From Actinoplanes derwentensis (lineage in GTDB: Bacteria > Actinomycetota > Actinomycetes > Mycobacteriales > Micromonosporaceae): 64,000 bases of DNA. The translations under genes were made by a program, and so were the position numbers. The first letter of the stretch is position 1, and each line of letters opens with the position of its first letter. The stretch lies in the NCBI RefSeq assembly GCF_900104725.1, contig NZ_LT629758.1, positions 62,001 to 126,000 on the forward strand, read 5' to 3'. The notes below the pieces were generated by a model, which was not told where the DNA came from, did not search any database, and was given only the letters and a program-made list of their open reading frames with translations. Below are positions 42,725 to 50,762 of the stretch, one piece after another.

Positions 42725-43719
42725 GAGGAGAACGCCGGGATGACGTGTTCGCCGTAGGAGGCGAGGGTCTCGGCCTTCGCGTCGTGCTGGAGATAGACGG
42801 CGAACTGGTCGACGCCCAGCTCCTTCAGCTCCGCCAGCTTCTTCAGGTGACTCTCCACCGGGCCGAGCACACAGAACCGGTCGACGATCTCGTCCGGTAC
42901 GAACGTGGTGTGACTGTTGCCGGCGCGACCGTGCTCCGCGTAGTCGTACCCCTGGCGGGCTTTGATGTAGTCGGTGAGAGCCTGCGGGACCGCTCCGGAC
43001 GATCCGTAGCGCGCCACGATGTCCGCCACGTGGTTGCCGACCATGCCACCGAACCAGCGGGTCTGCTCCCGCTGATGGTCGAGGTCGTCGCCGACGTAGG
43101 CCGGGGCCGCCACGCAGAACTTGATGGCGTCCGGGTCTCGCCCCTTGCCGGCCGCGGCTTTCCGGACCGCTTTGATCATCCACTCGGCGATGTCCGGGTC
43201 GGCGAGCTGCAGGATGAAACCGTCACCCACCTCGCCGGTGATGGCCAGGGCCTTCGGGCCGTACGCCGCCACCCACACCGGCAGGCGGCTGTCGGCGGCC
43301 CACGCGAGCTGGAGTTCCTGCCCGCGGACCGTGACCTTCTCCCCGTTGCCCAGGCCCTTGATCGCCAGGACGCTCTCGCGCAACTGGCCGAGCGTCTGCG
43401 GGGTGAGCCCGAGGACCCGCAGCGCCGAGTCGCCACGGCCGATGCCGCAGACCGTCCGGTTGCCGTACATCTCGTTGAGGGTCGCGAAGGTCGACGCGGT
43501 GACCGTCCAGTCCCGGGTGCCCGGGTTGGTCACCATCGGCCCGACCACGATCCGTTCGGTGGCGCCCAGGATCGCCGAGTAGACGACGAACGGCTCCTGC
43601 CAGAGCACGTGCGAGTCGAACGTCCAGAAATGGCTGAAGCCGGCCGCCTCGGCCTTCTTCGCCCACTCGACGATCTCCAGCGCGGGTGGGTCGTTCTGCA
43701 AGACGACACCGATGTCCAT
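42721..43719 (-). CDS. LLM-class flavin/F420-dependent oxidoreductase
   Basis: 332-residue luciferase-like TIM barrel. Opening MDIGVVLQNDPPALEIVEWAKKAEAAGFSHFWTFDSH, then RIVVGPMVTNPGTRDWTVTAS and GRGDSALRVLG. Such proteins use F420 or FMN; in an actinomycete F420 is common. It lies between dihydropyrimidinase and the permease with 4-base overlap, so it belongs to the pathway. No dihydropyrimidine dehydrogenase is present, and it might act on the ring substrate instead (speculative). Confidence 0.87.
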   Translation of the reverse strand: MDIGVVLQNDPPALEIVEWAKKAEAAGFSHFWTFDSHVLWQEPFVVYSAILGATERIVVGPMVTNPGTRDWTVTASTFATLNEMYGNRTVCGIGRGDSALRVLGLTPQTLGQLRESVLAIKGLGNGEKVTVRGQELQLAWAADSRLPVWVAAYGPKALAITGEVGDGFILQLADPDIAEWMIKAVRKAAAGKGRDPDAIKFCVAAPAYVGDDLDHQREQTRWFGGMVGNHVADIVARYGSSGAVPQALTDYIKARQGYDYAEHGRAGNSHTTFVPDEIVDRFCVLGPVESHLKKLAELKELGVDQFAVYLQHDAKAETLASYGEHVIPAFSS

Positions 43720-43731
43720 ACCCGCCCCTTC

Positions 43732-45132
43732 CTAGATCAGGTAGTCGCTGAGGCCGCGTTTGACGTACCGGCCACGGCCGGCCCGCCCGGTGTACTCGCC
43801 ACCGGAGGCGATCACCTCGCCGCGGGAGAGGACCGTGTCGACCTTGCCGTCGATCTCCCAGCCCTCCCAGGCCGAATGGTCCATGTTCATGTGATGGGTC
43901 TCGGCGCTGATCCGGGTCCGCCCGTTCGGGTCGTAGATGACCACGTCGGCGTCCGAACCGGGCGCGATGACACCCTTGCGCGGGAACAGCCCGAACATCC
44001 GGGCCGGGGTGGTCGCGATCGTCTCCACCCAGCGGCTCAGCGACAGCTTTCCCTCGACGACACCCTGGTAGAGCAGGTCGACGCGGTGCTCGACACTGCC
44101 GATACCGTTCGGGATCTTGGAGAAGTCGCCGCGGCCCAGTTCCTTCTGGTCCTTGAAACAGAACGGGCAGTGGTCGGTCGACACCACCGACAGGTCGTTG
44201 GTGCGCAGGCCCTGCCACAGATCGGCCCGGTGCGTCTCGTGCTTGCTGCGCAGCGGCGTCGAACAGACCCACTTGGCACCCTCGAAACCGGGCGCGCCGA
44301 GCTGGTCCTCCAACGTCAGGTACAGGTACTGCGGGCAGGTCTCGGCGAAGACGTTCTTGCCCTCGTTGCGGGCCCGCGCCACCTGCTCCAGGGCCTTGGA
44401 CGCGCTCAGGTGCACGATGTAGAGCGGGCAGTCGGCGGCCACCGACGCCAGCCAGATCGCCCGGCTGGTGGCCTCCGCCTCCAGTTCCTGCGGCCGGGTC
44501 AGGCCGTGGTGGATCGGATCCGTCTCGCCGCGTTCCAGGGCCTGCTTGACCAGCACGTCGATGGCCGGGCCGTTCTCCGCGTGCATCATGATCATGGCGC
44601 CGTTGTCACGGGCCTTCTGCATCGCGCGCAGGATCTGACCGTCGTCGGAGTAGAAGACACCCGGGTACGCCATGAACAGCTTGAAACTGCTGATGCCCTC
44701 GTTGGCGACCAGGTAGTCCATGGCCTTGAGCGACTCGTCGTCGACCCCGCCCATGATCATGTGGAAGGCGTAGTCGATGTGACAGTTGCCCTCGGCCTTA
44801 CCGTGCCAGGCGGCCAGGCCGTCCTGGATCACCTCACCGGTCTTCTGCACCGCGAAGTCGATGATCGTGGTGGTGCCGCCGATCGCCGCCGCCTTGGTGC
44901 CGGTGTCGAACGTGTCGCTGGCGTGCGTGCCGCCGAACGGCAGCTCCATGTGGGTGTGCGCGTCCACGGCACCCGGGATCACGTACTTCCCGGTGGCGTC
45001 GATGGTGTCCGCGATCTCCGGCGCGGTGCCCGGCGCGAACAGGGCGGTGATCGTCTCACCGTCGATGAGGACGTCCGCCTTGATCGCGCCGACCGGCCCG
45101 ACCACGGTCCCGCCCTTGATCAGCAACGTCAC
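43732..45132 (-). CDS. Dihydropyrimidinase / D-hydantoinase
   Basis: 466 residues. Cyclic amidohydrolase that opens dihydrouracil or 5-substituted hydantoins. Metal site HTH in DAHTHMELPFGG, carboxylated Lys in SSFKLFMAYPG, further ligands in HAENG and IVHLSASKALE, and the catalytic Asp in STDHCPFCFKD. All metal ligands appear present. GTG 45132 overlaps the previous stop by 4 bases; the in-frame ATG at 45186 lies inside the upstream gene. Its product is N-carbamoyl-beta-alanine or an N-carbamoyl amino acid, used by the neighbour. Confidence 0.93.
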   Translation of the reverse strand: MTLLIKGGTVVGPVGAIKADVLIDGETITALFAPGTAPEIADTIDATGKYVIPGAVDAHTHMELPFGGTHASDTFDTGTKAAAIGGTTTIIDFAVQKTGEVIQDGLAAWHGKAEGNCHIDYAFHMIMGGVDDESLKAMDYLVANEGISSFKLFMAYPGVFYSDDGQILRAMQKARDNGAMIMMHAENGPAIDVLVKQALERGETDPIHHGLTRPQELEAEATSRAIWLASVAADCPLYIVHLSASKALEQVARARNEGKNVFAETCPQYLYLTLEDQLGAPGFEGAKWVCSTPLRSKHETHRADLWQGLRTNDLSVVSTDHCPFCFKDQKELGRGDFSKIPNGIGSVEHRVDLLYQGVVEGKLSLSRWVETIATTPARMFGLFPRKGVIAPGSDADVVIYDPNGRTRISAETHHMNMDHSAWEGWEIDGKVDTVLSRGEVIASGGEYTGRAGRGRYVKRGLSDYLI

Positions 45133-45971
45133 GGTGCCACCAGCCCGTCGTACGAGTCGGGCCGGCGGTCCCGGTAGAACTGCCACCGGTCCCGGACCGT
45201 GTTCAGCAGGTTCAGGTCCAGGTCCCGGATCACCAGCTCCGGATTGTGGGTGTCGGCCACCTCGCCGACGAACTTGCCCTCCGGGTCGACGAAGTACGTC
45301 TGCCCGTAGAAGTCGTTGTCACCCAGATCCTCGACACCGACCCGGTTGATGGCGCCGATGAAGTACTCGTTCGCGACCGCGCTGGCCGGCTGCTCCAGCT
45401 GCCACAGGTAAGAGGAGAGACCCCGGCTGGTGGCCGACGGGTTGAACACGATCTGCGCGCCGTTCAGGCCGAGAGCCCGCCAGCCCTCCGGGAAGTGCCG
45501 GTCGTAACAGATGTAGACGCCGACCTTGCCGACCGCGGTGTCGAACACCGGATACCCCAGGTTGCCGGGCCGGAAGTAGAACTTCTCCCAGAACCCCTTG
45601 ACCTGCGGGATGTGGTGCTTGCGATATTTGCCGAGGTACTCACCGTCGGCGTCGATCACGGCGGCGGTGTTGTAGAGGACACCCGGCTGCTCCTGCTCGT
45701 ACATCGGCAGGACCATGACCATGCCCAGCTCCGCGGCGAGTGCCTGGAAACGCTCGGTGGTCGGACCGGGGACGGACTCGGCGTACTCGTAGTACGCGGC
45801 GTCCTGGACCTGGCAGAAGTACGGGCCGTAGAAGAGTTCCTGGAAACAGATCACTTTCGCGCCCTGGGCGGCGGCTTCGCGAGCGTAATCCTCGTGAACC
45901 TTGATCATGGATTCCTTGTCGCCCGTCCAGGTGGTCTGGACGAGGGCGGCGCGGACGACTCCGGTCGTCAT
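45129..45971 (-). CDS. Nitrilase-family amidase, probable beta-ureidopropionase / N-carbamoylase
   Basis: 280 residues. Catalytic triad visible: Glu in ICFQELFYGP, Lys in GKYRKHHIPQ, Cys in VYICYDRHFPEGWRAL. It hydrolyses N-carbamoyl-beta-alanine to beta-alanine, CO2 and ammonia in the reductive pyrimidine pathway. ATG 45971 follows GAGAGGGG; the ORF to 46001 includes this site and is not used. First gene of the operon, overlapping the dihydropyrimidinase by 4 bases. Confidence 0.9.
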   Translation of the reverse strand: MTTGVVRAALVQTTWTGDKESMIKVHEDYAREAAAQGAKVICFQELFYGPYFCQVQDAAYYEYAESVPGPTTERFQALAAELGMVMVLPMYEQEQPGVLYNTAAVIDADGEYLGKYRKHHIPQVKGFWEKFYFRPGNLGYPVFDTAVGKVGVYICYDRHFPEGWRALGLNGAQIVFNPSATSRGLSSYLWQLEQPASAVANEYFIGAINRVGVEDLGDNDFYGQTYFVDPEGKFVGEVADTHNPELVIRDLDLNLLNTVRDRWQFYRDRRPDSYDGLVAP

Positions 45972-46045
45972 AGCGGCCCCTCTCTCGTTGATCTCTCGCA
46001 CGCGCAGTGCGCCATGAAGCGCCTGTGATCGTGTGTTTACTCCTC

Positions 46046-46140
46046 GTTATAGGTCCTGCGCCAGGTCTTGCTTGTAAGCGCCGGATGCCGTAGGACACTA
46101 ACGACACACATTGAGGCGAACAATTGCCCGTACGTTACGG
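46046..46140. promoter_or_regulatory. Divergent control region of the pyrimidine operon and mocR
   Basis: On the minus strand TATAAC (46051-46046) is a -10-like box for the operon. The palindrome CCGTA-CGT-TACGG lies at 46128-46140, 20 bases before the MocR start, and is a candidate regulator site. Confidence 0.4.
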
Positions 46141-46160
46141 AATGTTTCGGAGACGATAAT

Positions 46161-47537
46161 TTGCTGACCCTGATCACCGGGGCGGTTCAGGACAGAAGCG
46201 CCCGGGGCATCGCGGCCGCCGTGAGCCGGCTGATCACGTCCGGCCATCTGCCCGCGGGCGCCCGGCTGCCCACCGTCCGAGTGGTCGCCAGCGGGCTCGG
46301 CGTGAGCCCGACCACGGTCAGCGAGGCGTGGCGCAACCTCATCCTCGCCGGTGCCATCACCACGCGAGGCCGATCCGGCACCTTCGTCTCCGGGCCGCTG
46401 CCACCCCGCGCCCGGCTCCGGTACGCGCAGCTCAGCGGCGCCCGGCTCAACCTGCCCCGCGACCTGTCGACCGGCGTCCCCGACCCGCTGCTGCTGCCCG
46501 ACCTGAGCGAGGCACTGCGCCGCATCGGCGACGGCCGCTGGTCCGGGAGCTACCTCGACGTCCCGGTGCTCCCCGAACTGGAGACCCTGCTGCTGCAGGG
46601 GTGGCCGTACCCGCCGGAGAGACTGACCGTCGTCGACGGTGCGATGGACGCCCTCGACCGCGTCGCCGGCGCCGTCCTGCGTTACGGCGACCACGTGCTC
46701 GTCGAGAACCCCGCCTTCCCGCCCCTGCTCGACCTGCTCCAAGCCGTCGGCGCCACCGTGATCGGCGTACCGATGGACTCCGCCGGGATCATCCCCGACG
46801 CCCTCCAGAAGGCCATCCGCGACTACCGCGCGGTCGCCCTCTTCCTCCAGCCGCGCGCCCACAACCCCACCGGCACCAGCATGGACGCCGCCCGCGCGGC
46901 ACTACTGGCGAACGTCCTCCTCGAAGCACCGCACCTGCTGCTGGTCGAGGACGACCACGCCGGCGACATCGCCACCGCCCCGGTCGTCAGCCTCGGCCGC
47001 TACCTGCCCGAACGGACCGTCCGGGTGGCCAGCTTCTCCAAGAGCCACGGCCCCGACCTGCGCCTCGCCGCCGTCGGCGGGCCCGGCCACGTGCTCAGCG
47101 CGGTCGCCGACCGCAGACTGCTCGGTCCCGGCTGGTCCAGCCGGCTGCTCCAGGGCGTGCTGCTCGACCTGCTCACCGACCCGGGGACCGTCGCGCGGGT
47201 GGCAGCAGCCCGTTCCGCGTACGCCGAACGCCGCTCCTCGCTCCTGAAAGCCCTGCATGCTCGCGGTGTGAACGCGATGGCAGCCGACGGGATCAACCTC
47301 TGGATGGAGGTCCCCGACCAGCAGAACGCCCTGGTGGCCCTGGCCGCCCATGGTGTCGCGGCGGCGCCCGGCGCCCCGTTCTGCGTGACCCCGCTCGACA
47401 GCGACCACCTGCGGATCACCGCCGGACTGGTCGCCGACGGCTACGACGACCTGGCCGACGTGCTCGCGGCGGCCACCTTCCCCACCACCCGTGGCAGCGG
47501 CCGGCGTGGGCTCGCCCACCCGCCCGGCTGGCGGTAA
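46161..47537 (+). CDS. MocR/GabR-type regulator (GntR HTH plus aminotransferase fold)
   Basis: 458 residues. N-terminal GntR winged HTH (LITSGHLPAGARLPTVRVVASGLGVSPTTVSEAWRNL) joined to a class I aminotransferase-like domain with PLP Lys in VRVASFSKSHGPDLRL and LFLQPRAHNPTGTS. MocR proteins use PLP-bound amino compounds (for example GABA or beta-alanine type) as signals. The start is TTG 46161 with GGAG 8 bases upstream; upstream starts give an unlikely N-terminus. It is 23 bases before the aminotransferase gene and divergent from the pyrimidine operon, so it probably senses beta-alanine (inference). Confidence 0.85.
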   Translation: MLTLITGAVQDRSARGIAAAVSRLITSGHLPAGARLPTVRVVASGLGVSPTTVSEAWRNLILAGAITTRGRSGTFVSGPLPPRARLRYAQLSGARLNLPRDLSTGVPDPLLLPDLSEALRRIGDGRWSGSYLDVPVLPELETLLLQGWPYPPERLTVVDGAMDALDRVAGAVLRYGDHVLVENPAFPPLLDLLQAVGATVIGVPMDSAGIIPDALQKAIRDYRAVALFLQPRAHNPTGTSMDAARAALLANVLLEAPHLLLVEDDHAGDIATAPVVSLGRYLPERTVRVASFSKSHGPDLRLAAVGGPGHVLSAVADRRLLGPGWSSRLLQGVLLDLLTDPGTVARVAAARSAYAERRSSLLKALHARGVNAMAADGINLWMEVPDQQNALVALAAHGVAAAPGAPFCVTPLDSDHLRITAGLVADGYDDLADVLAAATFPTTRGSGRRGLAHPPGWR

Positions 47538-47560
47538 GTAAGTTCCGGAAAGGAAACACG

Positions 47561-48856
47561 ATGAGTCTGCTCGACCGGCACCGTGCCGTGATGCCGACCT
47601 GGATGCCCGTGTACTACGGCGAGGACGCCCTGGAGATCGTCTCCGGCAGCGGGCGGCGGGTCACCGACGCCACCGGGCGCACCTATCTGGACTTCTTCGG
47701 CGGCGTGCTGACCACGATGATCGGCTACGACATCGCCGAGATCAGCGACGCGGTCCGCAGTCAGATCGGCACCGGCGTCGCGCACACCTCGACCCTCTAC
47801 CTGATCCGGCAGCAGGTCGAACTCGCCGAGAAGATCGCCCGGATCTCCGGCATCCCGGACGCCCGCGTCTTCTTCACCAACTCGGGCACCGAAGCCAACG
47901 AGTCCGCCCTGCTCATGGCCACCAACGTGCGCCGGTCCAACCAGGTCCTGGCGATCAAGAACAGCTACCACGGCCGTACGTTCGGCACGATGGCGATCAC
48001 CGGGCACCGCTCCTGGTCGTCCAGCTCACTCAGCCCGCTCTCGGTGAACTGGCTGGCGTCCGCCGACCGGCTGCGCGGCCGGATGGCCGGACTCGGCGAC
48101 ACCGACCTGATCGACGCCGCCGTCGACGACCTGCGCGAGGTCCTCGCCACCGTCACCGCGGGCGACGTGGCCGCGCTGATCGCCGAGCCGATCCAGGGCG
48201 TCGGCGGCTTCGTGCACGGGCCGGACGGGCTGCTCGGGGCGTACCGGAAAGTCCTCGACGAGAGCGGCATCCTGCTCATCGCCGACGAGGTGCAGACCGG
48301 CTGGGGGAGGACCGGCGACCACTTCTGGGGCTACCAGGCGCACGACGTCGTCCCGGACCTGATCACCTTCGCCAAGGGCATCGGCAACGGATACGCCCTC
48401 GGCGGTGTGATCGGCCGGGCCGAGGTGATGAATGCGGTGCCCGCCATCAGCTTCGCCACCTTCGGCGGCAACCCGATCAGCACGGCGGCCGGCAACGCGG
48501 TCCTCGACTACGTGCTCGACCACGACCTGCAGGGCAACGCCAAGCGGGTCGGCACGATCCTGCTGGACGGGCTGCGCGCCCTGGACACCTCGATCGTGGC
48601 TGCGGTGCGGGGCCGGGGGCTGATGATCGGGCTGGAGTTCGTCCGGCCCGGGACCACCGAGCCGGACCCGGCCGTGACCGCGCGGGTCTTCGACCTCTGC
48701 CGGCAGAACGGTCTGCTGGTCGGCAAGGGCGGCCTTTACGGCAACGTGATCAGAATCGGTCCGGCGCTGACACTCACCGAAGCGGAGGCTCGCGACGGGC
48801 TGGCGATCTTGAGTGAAGCGGTCATGACGGCGGACACGGAGATTCGTACTCTATGA
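47561..48856 (+). CDS. Class III aminotransferase, probable beta-alanine or GABA-type
   Basis: 431 residues. PLP enzyme with FFTNSGTEANESALLMAT, NSYHGRTFGTMAITG, LLIADEVQTGWGRTG and the PLP Lys in ITFAKGIGNGYALGG. It transfers the amino group of an omega-amino acid; in this context beta-alanine to malonate semialdehyde, completing pyrimidine breakdown. ATG 47561 follows GGAAAGGA. Co-transcribed with the MocR regulator. Alternatives are alanine-glyoxylate or GABA aminotransferase. Confidence 0.88.
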   Translation: MSLLDRHRAVMPTWMPVYYGEDALEIVSGSGRRVTDATGRTYLDFFGGVLTTMIGYDIAEISDAVRSQIGTGVAHTSTLYLIRQQVELAEKIARISGIPDARVFFTNSGTEANESALLMATNVRRSNQVLAIKNSYHGRTFGTMAITGHRSWSSSSLSPLSVNWLASADRLRGRMAGLGDTDLIDAAVDDLREVLATVTAGDVAALIAEPIQGVGGFVHGPDGLLGAYRKVLDESGILLIADEVQTGWGRTGDHFWGYQAHDVVPDLITFAKGIGNGYALGGVIGRAEVMNAVPAISFATFGGNPISTAAGNAVLDYVLDHDLQGNAKRVGTILLDGLRALDTSIVAAVRGRGLMIGLEFVRPGTTEPDPAVTARVFDLCRQNGLLVGKGGLYGNVIRIGPALTLTEAEARDGLAILSEAVMTADTEIRTL

Positions 48857-48923
48857 GTGTTTTGTACCTTTTATAGCTGGCGCATAGCTAAAGCAAAGTT
48901 CATCTGAAGGTTGTTGACGTAGA

Positions 48924-49012
48924 CGCTGCGTAGTCACTTGATTGCGCAGCGTTCAAAATTGGAAAACGGGAGGTTAACGGAGGCGGAACCTTGTACATGT
49001 CCCGTTCCGCCT
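48924..49012 (+). terminator. Two hairpins between aminotransferase and pit
   Basis: CGCTGCG (48924-48930) with CGCAGCG (48945-48951), then AGGCGGAAC (48981-48989) with GTTCCGCCT (49004-49012). The first could terminate the aminotransferase gene, and the second could be a pit leader hairpin. GTTCATC (48898), GTTGTTG (48910), GTTCAAA (48951) and GTTAACG (48973) loosely recall Pho-box units. Confidence 0.45.
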
Positions 49013-49048
49013 CTGGCAGTGGGCTCGTAACTCGGTCACGATCACGAC

Positions 49049-50284
49049 GTGACAGAAACATCCGTGATCTTGGCGCTGGTGGTCATCACGGCCCTAGCCT
49101 TCGATTTCACCAACGGGTTCCATGACACCGCCAACGCGATGGCGACCTCCATCGCGACAAAGGCGCTCCGGCCCAAGACAGCCGTGGCCCTGTCGGGCGT
49201 CCTGAACCTCGTCGGGGCCTTCCTCTCGGTGGAAGTCGCACTGACCGTCACCAACGCCGTGGTCAAGATCCAGGACAAGAGCGGCGCCCCCAAGGCGGAA
49301 CTCCTCGCCGACGGCGGCAGCACCCTGCTGCTGATCATCCTGGCCGGCCTGGTCGGTGGCATCGTCTGGAACCTGCTGACCTGGCTCCTCGGGCTACCGT
49401 CCAGTTCCTCCCACGCCCTCTTCGGCGGCCTCGTCGGCGCCACCCTCGCCGGCCTCGGCGTCGCGGGCGTCAACTGGAACGGCGACGGCTCCAAGCTCGA
49501 CGGCGTGGTCGGCAAAGTCCTGCTCCCCGCCCTCATCTCCCCAGTCATCGCCGGTGCCGTCGCCGCCCTCGGCACCTGGGTGATCTTCAAGATCACCGCC
49601 GGAGTCGCAGCCCGGTTCACCGACAAAGGCTTCCGCTGGGGCCAGATCGGCAGCGCCTCGCTGGTCTCCCTGGCGCACGGCACCAACGACGCGCAGAAGA
49701 CGATGGGCGTCATCACGCTCGCCCTCATCGCCAGCGGGCACTGGAACGACCTGGAGAACATCCCCCTCTGGGTGAAGGTCTCCGCCGCCCTCGCCATCGC
49801 GCTCGGCACCTACCTCGGCGGCTGGCGCATCATCCGCACCCTCGGCAAGGGCATCACCGACATCGTCCCGCCGCAGGGCACCGCCGCGCAGTCCGGCGCC
49901 GCCGCTGTCATCCTCGCGTCCAGCCACCTCGGCTTCGCACTCTCCACCACCCACGTCGCCACCGGCTCGGTCATCGGCTCCGGCCTCGGCCGCCCCGGCG
50001 CCACCGTCCGCTGGGGCGTCGCCGGCCGGATGGTCCTCGCCTGGATGATCACCCTGCCCGCCGCCGGAATCGTCGGCGCGGCCATGTACTGGATCGGCGA
50101 CACCGTCGGCGGCACCGCCGGTGCCCTCGTCGTCGTCACCCTGCTCGTCCTGGCCTCGATCGCGATGTACCTGCGGTCCCGCAACGGCCGGGTCGACCAC
50201 GAGAACGTCAACGACGACTGGGACGGCACCCCCGCCCCCGCCGCTGCCACCACCCCGTCCGTTCCCGCCGTCGTAGCCAACTGA
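49049..50284 (+). CDS. pit: Pit-family inorganic phosphate transporter
   Basis: 411 residues, about ten membrane helices. The two repeated Pit signatures are present: FDFTNGFHDTANAMAT near the N-terminus and SLAHGTNDAQKTMG in the middle. Also LPSSSSHALFGGLVGA. It imports metal-phosphate with protons at low affinity. GTG 49049 has no strong ribosome binding site. A charged tail ends AATTPSVPAVVAN. Followed after 13 bases by a small membrane gene, a common Pit partner arrangement in actinobacteria. Confidence 0.94.
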   Translation: MTETSVILALVVITALAFDFTNGFHDTANAMATSIATKALRPKTAVALSGVLNLVGAFLSVEVALTVTNAVVKIQDKSGAPKAELLADGGSTLLLIILAGLVGGIVWNLLTWLLGLPSSSSHALFGGLVGATLAGLGVAGVNWNGDGSKLDGVVGKVLLPALISPVIAGAVAALGTWVIFKITAGVAARFTDKGFRWGQIGSASLVSLAHGTNDAQKTMGVITLALIASGHWNDLENIPLWVKVSAALAIALGTYLGGWRIIRTLGKGITDIVPPQGTAAQSGAAAVILASSHLGFALSTTHVATGSVIGSGLGRPGATVRWGVAGRMVLAWMITLPAAGIVGAAMYWIGDTVGGTAGALVVVTLLVLASIAMYLRSRNGRVDHENVNDDWDGTPAPAAATTPSVPAVVAN

Positions 50285-50297
50285 AGGGCTTCTCGAA

Positions 50298-50606
50298 ATG
50301 CACAACCTCGGTTACGCCCTCGACGGCGCCTGGCAGGTCCTCATCGCCGGCCTGGTCCTCGGTGCCGGCCTGCCCATCCTCTTCGCGCTCGGCATCCGCT
50401 CCCTCGCGTGGGGGGCCGGCGCGGCCGCCGTCGACGCCACCGGCGTCACGCCTGCCGACCGGAGGCCGGTCGGGACGGCGCTCGGGTATGCGCTCTTCGC
50501 GGTCGTGGTGGTCGGGGTGCTGCTCGGGCTTACGTTCATCGTGGCGAGCGGGTTCGGCTACAAGCTGGACTTCTCCCACATCTACCCGCTGATCGTGGCC
50601 AAGTAG
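50298..50606 (+). CDS. Small membrane protein co-encoded with Pit
   Basis: 102 residues with two hydrophobic segments (VLIAGLVLGAGLPILFALGI and LGYALFAVVVVGVLLGLTFIVA) separated by a polar loop with TPADRRPVG. It follows pit by 13 bases and probably shares its transcript. Similar small proteins accompany pit genes in related actinomycetes; a role as an accessory subunit is inferred only. Confidence 0.7.
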   Translation: MHNLGYALDGAWQVLIAGLVLGAGLPILFALGIRSLAWGAGAAAVDATGVTPADRRPVGTALGYALFAVVVVGVLLGLTFIVASGFGYKLDFSHIYPLIVAK

Positions 50607-50664
50607 TCCCCGCCCGCCCCCACCCCACCAAGCCCCTCTTGTTTACGGCTAGCCGAAAATCGGC

Positions 50665-50760
50665 GGGGTGTGGTTGGCCGGAAAAACAGCTGGGGTGGGG
50701 CTGGTCGGAAGGCAGTTGGGGTGCGGCTAGCCGCTGGAACGGGTGTGGCTGGCTCGGGTG
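50665..50760 (+). repeat. Degenerate 23-27 bp tandem repeats
   Basis: Units begin GGGGTG(T/G/C)GG at 50665, 50692 and 50718, with a partial unit at 50741. Each contains a GGCTAGCCG- or GGTTGGCCGG-like core. Located between convergent pit-operon and glycerophosphodiesterase genes; no coding potential seen. Confidence 0.6.
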
Positions 50761-50762
50761 GG

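Noticed and set aside
42745..45177. 810-residue plus-strand ORF
   Set aside because: Antisense to dihydropyrimidinase and LLM oxidoreductase, with repetitive Gly/Arg/Asp/Val composition typical of reverse frames.
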